A DNA stretch of 64,000 nucleotides from Theobroma cacao (lineage: Eukaryota; Streptophyta; Magnoliopsida; Malvales; Malvaceae). This document shows, piece after piece, positions 13,601-22,401 of this stretch. The position numbers and the translations under genes were made by a program. The DNA lies in NCBI RefSeq assembly GCF_000208745.1, contig NC_030854.1:19164731-19228730 (forward strand), in the 5' to 3' direction. The notes under the pieces were generated by a model. The model was not told the origin of the DNA, searched no databases, and saw nothing but the letters and a program-made list of their open reading frames with translations. The stretch's first letter is position 1. The number at the start of each line of letters is the position of its first letter.

Positions 13601-15768
13601 CCATTTCATTGGCCCAAAGCTCAAACCTAAAAAAGTTTGCTACTACCAGAAAATCCCCAAAACTAATTTCTTTAATTTTTTAAAGCTTCCATGATTTTTT
13701 ATGTAAATGAATTCACTTTCACTAAGTATTCATATTATAGCAACTTTTACATTTCAAATTCTTCTAGTTGAGCTAGAACGAAAGTAAAACCTAGTTGATG
13801 GAAATTGTGAAAACATGAACTCATTGACAAGTTCACTTGCATACTGCTATGGCCTTGTTATCTTGAGAATGGTTTATGATTTTAATATTTTTATGGCAAG
13901 AAAAGACCTTGCTAACCCCATATACAAATTTAATATAAAAGATTATTAATTCACCCATGCAAAGTAGTCTACTTTCCTTTCCCCCTATATTTCCTATCAA
14001 GGTTTCAAGTTGCTTACAATTGATGACATTTAAAGATTTAATAGAACAATCACATAAAATTGAAGCCAGCACAAACTTAAAGCTTAATCACATGTCAAGG
14101 ACTTAAACCTTGGTCCATCTAGAACAAAAAAAAGATTCCAAAGAGCTTTAAAACAAACAGAAACCAAATTAAATCCAAAGCACAAAGCTTGCCATTGATA
14201 CACACCCACCCAGGAGGCAACTTCTCAATTGCCATGAGCTGAGGTGAACTGGTCTTCAAGTTCTGAAATCCAAAGGAAAAAGCAAGTAAGTAGTTACATA
14301 AGTATTGGTAACTGACTGGCACTCATATGAAGAAGTTTACGCATTACAAAGTTCATAAGAATTTCAGAAATAACTATTCACAAACTAGAATAGGTAAATT
14401 TCCAGAAAAGATAAAATAATGAAGTCCTGAACCTATGCTTTTCCATTTCAACACAACCTATAATGACTAAAACAAGGAGAGAATAAGAGAAGAGGAAATG
14501 AAACATAGAAAATAAACTTGCATTATCAGATCTTGATAGATCATCTTTCGCTGCACCATCTTTGAGAATGCCCCTTGCTCTCAATTTTTGCTTAAGGTAC
14601 TCAGGCAAGTCTTTAGATGCAGCCTTTATTTGTGATCCTCCACAAAGCTCAGAATTTTTCTGCCTTACATCATTATTTACAAGTCCCAAATTTCTTGAAA
14701 TATTAAAAGGCATGAAATCATAACCTGCTTTTTTATCTGGGTGAAGAATACAAACTTGGTTCAGTAAATAATCATGAAAGTAGTGAGAGTGCATTGATAA
14801 TAAAACCAACCAGGTGCAGCAATATTAGGCCCTGAAGCATTATAGTAAGCACCTCCACCTGGTACACCATACCCATTTCCAATTTCTATGTCACCTGAAG
14901 CCAAAGCGAAGAATTAACCAAATTTTGCATTTTTGCTTCCTTCATTACAAAAGTAGTAAATAAATAATCTGAAACAATGATCAAAGTGTCTAATTGACGT
15001 AAATCACAAAAAATTCTCCACATGTTCCACTGAATAGCAAAAATGCATATGGTCCGAAACCTTCCTACTTCAGTGCAACAAAGAAGGAGATGAGAAGTTT
15101 TTGTATTTTTTTGTCCTCTTTTACTTTAGAGAAGTAGTGGATGAAAACACTTCATTTTTAGTTGGTAGGACGAGAAGTAGATGGAGGAGTGAAGTAGAGA
15201 ATCACATCAACTAGAAAACAGAAGGACGGATATGATGAAATGTCAACCTTGTTCAGGAGGGGTAGGCTTGCCACGCTTAGAAGCCATTTCAGCACGGTGC
15301 TCTGCAGTCATTTTCAGTAGATGCTCCTGTGTAAGTGTACATACGTATTGTACAGAAATGAGAAACTATGAAGATTAACACATGATCAAACACTGCAAAT
15401 ACGAAAGCAATTACCCACTTTCAGAGCATTGGGATCAGGCCGCTCCGAGAAAACGTCAGTGCCATCCTTAGACGGAGGTCCAGCAGCTGCATCTCTGAAA
15501 TTAAATTTATTGTAGCACATAAATGATATCATATGGTTAACAGATTGATCAAACAGAAAAGAAATAGAATCCCAAACCAATACCTCTGGCTCTGTGCCTG
15601 GATAATTCTTTGGGTGGCAATCTCCTGGTAACACAAAATTAGCAAACACAGATTAGCACAGTACTTGAAAAGGGAAAATTAAAGAAAAAAGAGGGGGGTG
15701 GAGCGAGGTACTTGTTCGTGGAGAAGGACATGAGGTACTGGATTTTGATTCTGCAAATCGTCTTCCAT
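4210..15768 (-). CDS. WW-domain protein of the PQBP1 type, 3' part outside window
   Basis: Minus-strand gene with ten exons whose phases all join: 15712-15768 (ATG), 15584-15624, 15419-15494, 15248-15326, 14811-14894, 14522-14724, 14206-14262, 12986-13145, 9346-9565, 4210-4311. They give about 359 codons, open at the 3' end. Two WW domains are visible: the first spans exons 7-8 (LPPGW then YYYNDGTGKSQWERP), the second exons 8-9 (GDWVEAVDETTG then KYFYN and SQWECP). Exon 9 adds two C-x-x-C pairs (CIGC and CNHC, 14 residues apart in a G/W-rich loop), and exon 10 continues VLNLPQSQYL, as in the Arabidopsis WW/PQBP1-like protein I recall (At2g41020). Such proteins bind proline-rich partners and link to pre-mRNA splicing; that role is inferred. 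The missing C terminus should lie left of the window. Introns 8 and 9 are 3.4 and 5.0 kb and full of transposons. Intron 6 appears to use a GC donor. Confidence 0.87.
4392..4635. repeat. AT microsatellite interrupted by an assembly gap
   Basis: 170 N (4436-4605) are flanked on both sides by (TA)n and related TATG/TACA repeats, so the gap is an unresolved AT microsatellite inside intron 9 of the WW-domain gene. Its true length is unknown. Any ORF drawn across the Ns is an artefact. Confidence 0.95.
4640..6998. other. Intron 9 of the WW-domain gene, no exon seen
   Basis: No coding exon or RNA gene could be supported on either strand. It contains one partial tandem duplication (5464 onward). 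Small ORFs here lack any recognisable domain. Confidence 0.5.
5464..5800. repeat. Two-copy tandem duplication, offset about 187 bp
   Basis: The segment starting ATTCAACTGTTTAAGATCAC at 5464 recurs, diverged, at 5651 (ATTCAACTGCTTAAGATCAC). Both copies continue through a GCCTRGCTGTTGCAAAG block (about 5574 and 5731) and an ACCAAAA...CAGG block. An old local duplication within the intron. Confidence 0.75.
6999..7948. mobile_element. Non-autonomous Mutator-like element (MULE) with TSD
   Basis: Long terminal inverted repeats of roughly 100 bp: the left end GGGTAAAATCCAAAAAGCCC is mirrored by the right end GGGGCTTTTTGAATTTTACCC (read as two halves), and inward both have the 'CACTTTGGTCCC / GGGACCAAAATG' block. 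Flanks are ACTAAAACAG (6989-6998) and ACTAAACAG (7949-7957), a 9-bp duplication with one extra A on the left; 9 bp is the Mutator hallmark. Interior is AT-rich with an A(25) run and no transposase. Lies in intron 9 of the WW-domain gene. Confidence 0.8.
8060..8480 (-). mobile_element. Solo LTR of a Copia family (family B), minus orientation
   Basis: Starts TGATGTAGAACAAG and ends ...GATTCATCA, a TG...CA element of 421 bp. Flanking 5-mers CTTTC and CTTCC match at 4 of 5. The same sequence, reverse-oriented, occurs at 9933-10395, and related copies form the LTRs of the element in the L2HGDH intron, where a primer-binding site and a polypurine tract fix the orientation. Internal words CTAAACCCTAA and GGGAGAAACAGAGG are shared by all copies. 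Confidence 0.7.
8481..9345. other. Intronic, no feature seen
   Basis: AT-rich sequence between a solo LTR and exon 9 of the WW-domain gene. A 100-codon plus-strand ORF at 9017-9319 has no recognisable domain and is best treated as chance. Confidence 0.45.
9933..10395 (+). mobile_element. Solo LTR of Copia family B, plus orientation
   Basis: Begins TGATTTAGGATGGAATTATG and ends TGTTCTACATCA. Flanked by TCCAA (9928-9932) and CCCAA (10396-10400), a 4/5 match to a 5-bp target duplication. It is the inverted counterpart of the copy at 8060-8480, placing exon 9 (9346-9565) of the WW-domain gene between two inverted LTRs. A T-tract near 10181-10198 interrupts it. Confidence 0.7.
10396..11539. other. 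Intron 8 sequence, no feature seen
   Basis: Part of the 3.4-kb intron 8 of the WW-domain gene. Short plus-strand ORFs (10499-10732, 10732-10956) show no domain. No RNA gene recognised. Confidence 0.45.
11540..12560. mobile_element. Non-autonomous DNA transposon, 'GTTTGGTTC' family, copy 1
   Basis: Left end GGGCATGTTTGGTTCGTAG, a GAATAGAATAG-rich subterminal zone, and inverted counterparts on the right (GAACCAAACATAGG at 12346 and TCGAACCAAACC near 12540). The interior block GCCACCAAAGATGTCGTCAA (11941) and a purine-rich AGAGAGAGAAAG block are shared with a second copy at 40935-41760. Ends like these are typical of plant hAT/MITE families, but I could not define the duplication, so the boundaries are approximate. 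ORFs over the purine-rich block are low complexity. Confidence 0.55.
12561..12985. other. Intron 8 sequence next to exon 8, no feature seen
   Basis: AT-rich intronic sequence up to the 3' end of exon 8 of the WW-domain gene. Nothing else recognisable. Confidence 0.5.
13146..14205. other. Intron 7 of the WW-domain gene
   Basis: Bounded by TGG|GTGTGT (exon 7 donor, 14206) and TATAG|GTGGAAG (exon 8 acceptor, 13145) on the minus strand. No repeat or nested gene recognised. Confidence 0.6.
14516..14524 (-). promoter_or_regulatory. Probable GC-AG splice donor, intron 6 of the WW-domain gene
   Basis: Exon 6 reads through SRSDN and is followed on the minus strand by GCAAGT, the consensus of GC-type donors. 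The next exon (14262 to 14206, NLKTSSPQ...) requires phase 0. A GT exists four bases further on, but using it would shift the frame of exon 7 into an early stop. A GC-AG intron is therefore the only simple solution I see. Confidence 0.7.
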
Positions 15769-16390
15769 CTTTTGCACAGCAGTTGTTTGCTACTATGTCT
15801 TGTAATTGTAAAAGCGCGAGGTTGTGCCGCTGCCTGCATGCCTCTTCTCACTTCACCGCGGCATTTCCAAGTGGACCGTCGCACCACTTGTACGTCCTAT
15901 TCTGGATGTTTTCTTTTCATTTTTTCACATAAATTATTAGTTCTTCCATCAAAATCATACTCTATCATTTTGACTAATCGATGCAAAATTTCTCGTTAAA
16001 AATAATGAAATAATTATTTTATCAAAATAAAATAAAATAAAATAATTATTATAAATTTGATTTATTAAATAGAATCTATAATATATTTATTTTAGCTCAT
16101 ATACAACTCTCAGAGCATAACATGTGTCTATGTCATTTTCTGAGATGTCAAGGGCAGTTTTGAGTTTCTAATCATTTATAAGTGCTTATGTGATTTTATG
16201 AATTCCAAAGGGTGTTTTGGGCTTTTCATTTATACTATGAAAGGTCTTTCCATCTTTTCAATCTAGATTATTAATTTTATGATTAATCCTTTTTTTGGTA
16301 TGATAAAAGCTAATGATCAAAATATGAAGACTTTATGAAAACCCTTATGTATTTTGGTTGAAAAATATGCTAAGTATTTAAAGTTTAATC
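15769..16390. other. Upstream region of the WW-domain gene
   Basis: Region 5' of the minus-strand ATG at 15768. The GC content is locally higher at 15780-15900 (GCGCGAGG, CACCGCGGC), consistent with a 5' UTR/promoter start. No clear TATA box at a fixed distance was identified. Beyond 15950 it becomes AT-rich and merges into repeat sequence. Confidence 0.4.
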
Positions 16391-16409
16391 GTGTTGAAAG
16401 AGGCTCAAA

Positions 16410-17065
16410 CTAGCTTGAAGTATCGAGACCTCGTATGAGGGTATCAAGACTTTTAGTTTTGAATCCTAAGGAAAAAGGTGAATCGAGGCATCTTTGGTGA
16501 GTATCGTGACTCCATGCATTGAAAAACCAAATTCCAAATGACAAATATTGAAGTATCGAGATTTGGACATCATGTATTGAGACATCTCCCCAAAAGAGCA
16601 GAATTTCAAAAAGCAAGAACCAATGTATAAAGACAAATTCAAAGTATCAAGACCTTGCTTTCAACTTTAAAATTCTAGAGAGGAAGTTCGAATATATCGA
16701 GACTCAAGCTATCATTGTCAGAGGCTTCAACTTTAGACATCAAATTTCAAAGAAGAAGTGTCAAATTATCGAGACACACTGACTCTATATCAAGACCTTG
16801 TTTTCAAAGCCTAAGATTTCGAAAGGTCAAGTGCACAAGTATTGAGACCAGCTTGTCAAGTATCAAGACCATATCTACAAATATAATTTTTCAAAGAGCA
16901 AGTTGCTATGTATTGAGACCAAGCCAAAGAAGTATCAAGACAAGGCTTAGTTTGGGAGTCGTTAAGGAAGAACAAGTATCGAGACAAGCATCTAAAGTAT
17001 CGAGACATCAATTGATTTTGGAAGTAAACGTATCAAGACTCAAAATGCAAGTATCAAGACCTCAT
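16410..17065. repeat. Array of dispersed GTATCRAGAC words in LTR-like DNA
   Basis: About 17 copies of GTATCGAGAC, GTATCAAGAC or GTATTGAGAC, all in the same orientation, spaced irregularly by 20-60 bp (16421, 16441, 16501, 16553, 16575, 16643, 16694, 16764, 16788, 16840, 16860, 16911, 16932, 16976, 16997, 17029, 17051). The sequence between words is not repeated. The 126-codon ORF at 16715-17095 is a by-product of the words. Confidence 0.8.
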
Positions 17066-17667
17066 ATTAGACAAGATACAAAAAGACAAAAATAACAGGT
17101 AGTCTCTTCACCAAATCATCCTTAACGGCTCCAAAGATTCTCCAATTAAAAAAAAAAGACTTCTCCAACATATTAAGAAGTTGAGAAAAGTAGAGAGAAG
17201 GATCATTTGATCAAGAATCAAGCAAAATGAAGAAAAGGAAGAAAAAGAAAGAGAATCAAGTTAGAGCAAGCCAAACACTTTCTTCCTCTTAGTTTTTAAG
17301 TTATTTTTGAGCTTCAGACGTTGGAATGAGCCTTGCAATCAATTAAGATTAGTCAAAGCTTAATTCCAATCATATAATCATACTATTCATATTGAATGAT
17401 TTGAGGTTTTCATTCATCAATAAGACATCAATTACAAAGATTATAAGTTTACTAGATAAAGTCCAAGAAATTAATATGCCTTATAAGAAAATTATAATAG
17501 GTGACAATTATAAGATCATTATGCATTAAAACATATTTCTCTAAATATTTTTGGTCGATGTATCATTGAAATTGGACATCAATGATGCTTCGAAACTGTT
17601 GCATTCTATGTTTCTTACTTGAAAAATAAGTAACCAATTTCGTAGGTTAAAGTATAGAGATATTTGG
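17066..17667. other. Repeat-derived sequence, no gene
   Basis: Shares diverged segments with 50830-50950 (for example AAGTAACCRATYTCRTARGTT followed by RAARTATAGAGATA), so it is dispersed repeat DNA, probably LTR. No coding potential recognised. Confidence 0.5.
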
Positions 17668-19885
17668 TGTGAAATCTCACCTTTGACGTATGATGATAAG
17701 TTAAAAGATCTTTAGATAAGCATATAGATCACATGTTTTGAATATCAAACTTAGTTTCAACCTTCAAAAAAGAATTCACTAACACTTTAGCTATCTGTCA
17801 TTTTTGAAGCATTTATATAGAATGATTTTTTTGAAATAAAAAAATGACGGCAATAATTCTCTTGGTGTTTGGATGATCAAAAATGATTTTTTCATAATTT
17901 TTAAAGTACGTTTGCTATGATAAATGGAAGCCGCAAATTTAATTTCAGTCGAGCTTTTTTTATTTTGTTCTTGAAACCAAAATCTAGATTTTGATTCTTT
18001 TTTTTTATTATTTTTTTTTTTGAATCCAAAAAGAGGTTATTTGCTTGTTTACATTAAATACCAAGTAAATGGAGAGCAAAAAAGAAAGAGTAAAAATGAG
18101 GATATTTGCTTAAATGGTATTTAATGTAAATAAGTTGAGCAAGTTTTTAAGTTTGTTTTTGCTTACTGGAGTATATCTATTAATAGATGATGAAAATTTA
18201 TCAATAGATAGTAACCCGAGAGCTTTTTTAAATATTTTGGAGCCTATTTATCGATAAGTAGTCTCGATCTATTGATAGCTGACTCTGTTCTTTGAAAAAT
18301 AAAAGGAGTAAAAGCGTATTCTTACACCCAATACTATAAATATATTATATGAATGGAGGATTTCAGTCTTTAGCTGTTTCTCGAAGGTATTTTCCTAAAC
18401 CTTAAGCTTTCTCAACTCATTTTTAGATCAAATCACCATTTTTGATGATTTTAAACTTAGTTTTAGGTTTTTAAGAAACAATGTGACATTTTTAAGCTTT
18501 AGAATCTTTAAAACTTTAATTTTAGATTCTAAATATATGGTTTTGTTGCCCAGATTTTTTGTTAGTTGCTGAAGCTCAAAGGTGTTGCAATTTTACTTAG
18601 CATTTAAGCTAACCTAAAGTAAGAATGAAATACTTACGAATTTTCTGCATATGGCTATTTGTAGAACAGCAAGTTTAACTAGAAATTTAGTTGTAAATGA
18701 ATTCAGGGTTGACCCTTGGGTAAAGCCACCCGATCAAGGGCTTTAGGCCCCCAATATGGGGATGCCTTATAATTTTATAATATAATTTATTATATTAAAA
18801 ATATATAAAAATTAAAAAATAATTAATAAAATTATCTATTTTCTTACTTTCTTAATTATGTGTCTAATAAATCTTAATTTTCTATCACTTTCTAATTTCT
18901 AGAATACTATATTATTCTCAATTAATTAACCGTCATTTATTTATAATCATCTCCAATAACTATTTTTTTCTCACTTATTTCTCCTATTTTCAACTAACAT
19001 ATTTAATGATTTCTAACAATTATTTTTTCTCCTATATATAAAACCAATTATTTCTTTTTCAATGTATAATATCTACTTTTGAATTCTTCTTTTTTCATTT
19101 ACTTTTTCTTTCTTCTTCCTTTAACTTCAATTTTCTTCCAAACAATATACAAGAAGTTCATTATGTTATTATCTTCATAAAGCCTTGAATCTCATTTGCA
19201 GTTTACAATAAGCATTCAACAATTAGGTACTATTGTTTTAAAATTTACAGACTTTTTTGCTTTAATTTTAATTTATATTATATTGTTATATTGCCTTTAT
19301 TTTATGTGATAATTAATTTACTTGAATTAAAAATTTTGATTGTTGATTTTGTATTAGCTATTAAAAAATATAAAAATTTTACATCTCAAAAAGCTAGAAG
19401 AATAAAAATTTAATAATTTTTTTTTAATTTTAATAAAAGAAGGTCTCATTGAATATTTCGCTTTAAGTCTTTGAACTTATTGAGCCGCCCCTAAATGAAT
19501 TCGACTAATTTTGAAAAGGCTTAATTAGATTATTACGTGATTTGTTGATTGAGGAATGATAATTATAATTATTGAATGCCTAGGAACAAACCAAACTCCA
19601 CAGGAATTGCTAGAGTAGATTAGTGCTTTTTGATCGAAGTTGACATTTTCTAGATGAATGGTTACACCACTTTCAAAACTATTTGAGTATGTAAAGTTGA
19701 AAGCATGATTGCATGATTTGATAGACTTATTATGAGCATTGTTGCCATAAATAATTTATTTAGGAAAAATATGTTTGTGGATGAGAAAATGTTTTGAAAT
19801 GGTTTTTAAAACTATTATGTATAAATAAATATCTTATTATATAGCAGTTTTCAACAAAGAAGGATAAGCCTTTTTAATGTTTTAA
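17668..19885 (+). repeat. Dispersed repeat family C, copy 1 (LTR-like)
   Basis: Aligns by eye with 58890-61690: both begin near GTGTGAAATYTCACCTT, share GTTTTTAAGYTT...TTTGCTTAYTGGA, a zone of TCTATYRATAGAT words, and end GTTTTCAACAARRAGGGATA/AAGGATAAGCC. Copy 1 carries a 790-bp hAT insertion, copy 2 a 1577-bp solo LTR, at different places. The family is probably an LTR or LTR-derived, but TG/CA ends with duplications were not established. Confidence 0.7.
18704..19493. mobile_element. Non-autonomous hAT element with 8-bp TSD
   Basis: Begins CAGGGTTGACCC and ends GAGCCGCCCCTA; short imperfect inverted ends of the hAT type (CAGGG.. / ..CCCCTA). Flanked by the perfect 8-bp duplication AATGAATT (18696-18703 and 19494-19501). 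The related repeat at 58890-61690 lacks this insertion. Interior is very AT-rich with no transposase ORF. Confidence 0.8.
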
Positions 19886-20906
19886 TATCGACATCTCAAA
19901 GATGTTAAAGCCAGAAGAGAATAAAATGCCATTGGTTTGATATCAACAAAGGTGTTGGAGTAAATCTTGTTCATGGGTTGGTTGAAATTAGACATAACTC
20001 GATTCTTGTTAGCAATGAGCCTTTTGTTTTAGCAGAACAACTCAAGTGTACAACACTTCGTGTCCATCAAACAAAAAAGATCAACGTGATTGGTGGGCAT
20101 AGTTCAAAACAAAGGTTCGAAGTCGATTTCCATTACGGATAATAAGCAAAATGATAGGAAAACGATTGACCTTAACTAAAAGGTGTATCAAGAAGATGAA
20201 GTTACCTTCAATTCATGATTGATCATACTTTGATTGACCTTAACAATAATATAATTATTGTTAATGGCGATTATGAAGAGGTTAATACATTTGTGGATGT
20301 TGAACATAATGAAGAAGATGATGAAGTTGAAGGAGAATACAACGAGATAGAGGAATAAAAAAACAAAACAGATAAAAACAATATCGATGATGATGAAGAT
20401 GAGAAGAAGAAAATGAGTTCGCTTGTTTAGATGATGATTGATGGATGCATTTTTTTGGCAAAAAAAATGTACGAATTTATTTTTTGCACTTTGACATTAA
20501 AACTTTATGAAGTTGATGCACTATATATCTTATTGTATATTTATTTATTCACAATTAAATTAATGTTTACATCTATATAAGTATTTTTTATACTTATACT
20601 AATAATTGTACTTTTTTTCTTCTTATTGACAAACATGATTAAGTTAAAAAAGAAGATGAAGGAAGGCTATCGAGGACACACTAGTAGCGTTAACCCTTTA
20701 GCTACTTGACCTCCTGTGACGCATCATTGGTCGTATCTTCCCCCTAAACCAAAAACTCCCACTCAAGCGGCAGATATTGAGGTAGAGCTAGAGATATTGA
20801 TGCCAAGTTCGACTACTTTAGTCGAAACCCCTACTTCAGATGCTGCAATTGTGTCCAATACCATGTCACAAGCTAAGGGTCGAGAGTCGAGTCTTGGCTT
20901 ACCTAC
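19886..20906 (+). pseudogene. CACTA (En/Spm) element: TNP2 C terminus and start of the second ORF
   Basis: Plus-strand translation near 19935-20060 gives CHWFDINKGVGVN, VHGLVEIRH and EPFVLAEQ, matching the C-W-F-D...H...L-V...P-F-V-L-A-x-Q pattern of the TNP2 transposase C-terminal region. It is followed by a YQEDE-like acidic tail with a run of D/E (20280-20410). A second ORF starts near 20640 with a basic then proline-rich segment (HHWSYLPPKPKTP) as in En/Spm associated proteins. Stops and frameshifts show that it is dead. The second ORF is interrupted at 20906 by a solo LTR. The 5' part of the CACTA element is not present; family C repeat abuts it at about 19885. Confidence 0.65.
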
Positions 20907-22401
20907 TGATAACCCTATAATATAGAGTTATTTAAGCTTAATTTTGATAATAATTTGGCTTATTTCTTGTAGTAATGTATAGAAATTAGTAAGTTTTATT
21001 TAATTATTTTAATTTAGTTATTGTAAGTGAGTCAATCTAATTTTAGTTAATTTTATATTTAATTTGGTGTTAATGTGGATAAAATAGGTTGTTATTAATT
21101 TGTTTGTACTTTTGTAGGTGTTTGAAAGAAGAATTTTAGTAAAAGAATGAGAGCAATTTCAAGGTGCAAACTTTCAATGCATATATTTCAATATTTCAGC
21201 CATAACTTTCTCTACAAAGCTTCAAATGAAGTGATTCTTAGACCATTGGAAAGATAAGAGAAAAATCTACAACTTTTATGTTTACTACTTTACAGTTCAG
21301 CCTGGAAGATGGTAAAAAATCTTGTTGAAGTTGATGCATTGTAGCAGTCCTAGAGCAATTATGATTTTTGCTAATTAATTTGGCAAAGCTACAACTTACA
21401 TAGTCTGATGAGGAAATCTCAGCTAAAATTGACTTCTTTCGTCACCCAACTTGGCCTAACTAAAGCCTATAAAAACAACCTTTCAGAGGAGAAAAGAGAA
21501 CGAAGAAACACCATATTAACATTTGAGAGTCAAGCCACAGAGTCATTGAAACTAAGAAGAATTTGCAAAATTCAAGGAGATTTTAAGATCAAGAATATAA
21601 TTCTTGAGTTTTTCTATGTTTTCTTTTATTCTCTTATTTTCTTGGTTTTGTTTTTAATGTTTAGATTTTGTTCAATGATGATATATGACTTGATGGGAAA
21701 CTAAGTTTTTAATCTAAGATTATGATTGAACTTAATATATAGTCTGAATTATTTATCTCTTTTTTACTTATTTTGATAGATTAAATTGGTTATTTTATTA
21801 TGTTCTTAATGCTTTTAATTGCCTGATCACCAATTAGATTAAATTGAAAACCTAGATTAAACTTTGACGAAGGAGATTTAGGTAGACCTTGAATAGAATA
21901 GTGTATGATTGAATACACTTAGTTGATTAGGTGATTTGATTTGCATATAGGATAGACATACACCTATAAGCTATACGTAGCTAGGATTAGAGCACAAACT
22001 TAGTGAATATTTTTTCAATTTAATTTGCATAGACATGCAGTAAATTAATTGAAAGAGGTATTTTATGAGAAACTAGACAGAGACTTGTAAATAATTTAGA
22101 ATTTTAGATTAGCAATTTAATCCATTAAACTGAGTTAAGAGAGAAAGACAATAATCAGATGAAGTATTGATGGATATTATAATCTTAGGTCTAGTAGTTA
22201 AAATGAGTTTTATTTACTATTTAATTTTAGTTTTAGTTTATTAGTTTTAATTTTTTTATTTTAATTGTTTGGATAAAATTAAGGTGTTATAATTTTAGTA
22301 GTTAACAGTATGAATTAAACAATTCTCTATGAGAACGATACTCTACTTCATTATTATATTACTTTTAATGATACGTGCACTTGCGTGAAAAATCAACAAC
22401 A
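20907..22401 (+). mobile_element. Solo LTR nested in the CACTA element, TSD CCTAC
   Basis: Starts TGATAACCCTATAATATAGAG and ends ...ATCAACAACA; 1495 bp with TG...CA ends. Flanked by the exact 5-bp duplication CCTAC (20902-20906 and 22402-22406). The 3' end carries the block GAACGATACTCTACTTC...ACGTGCACTTGCGTG that resembles the 3' end of Athila/Tat-type Ty3/gypsy LTRs. Removing one LTR and one duplication restores a continuous reading frame across the CACTA second ORF. Confidence 0.85.
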
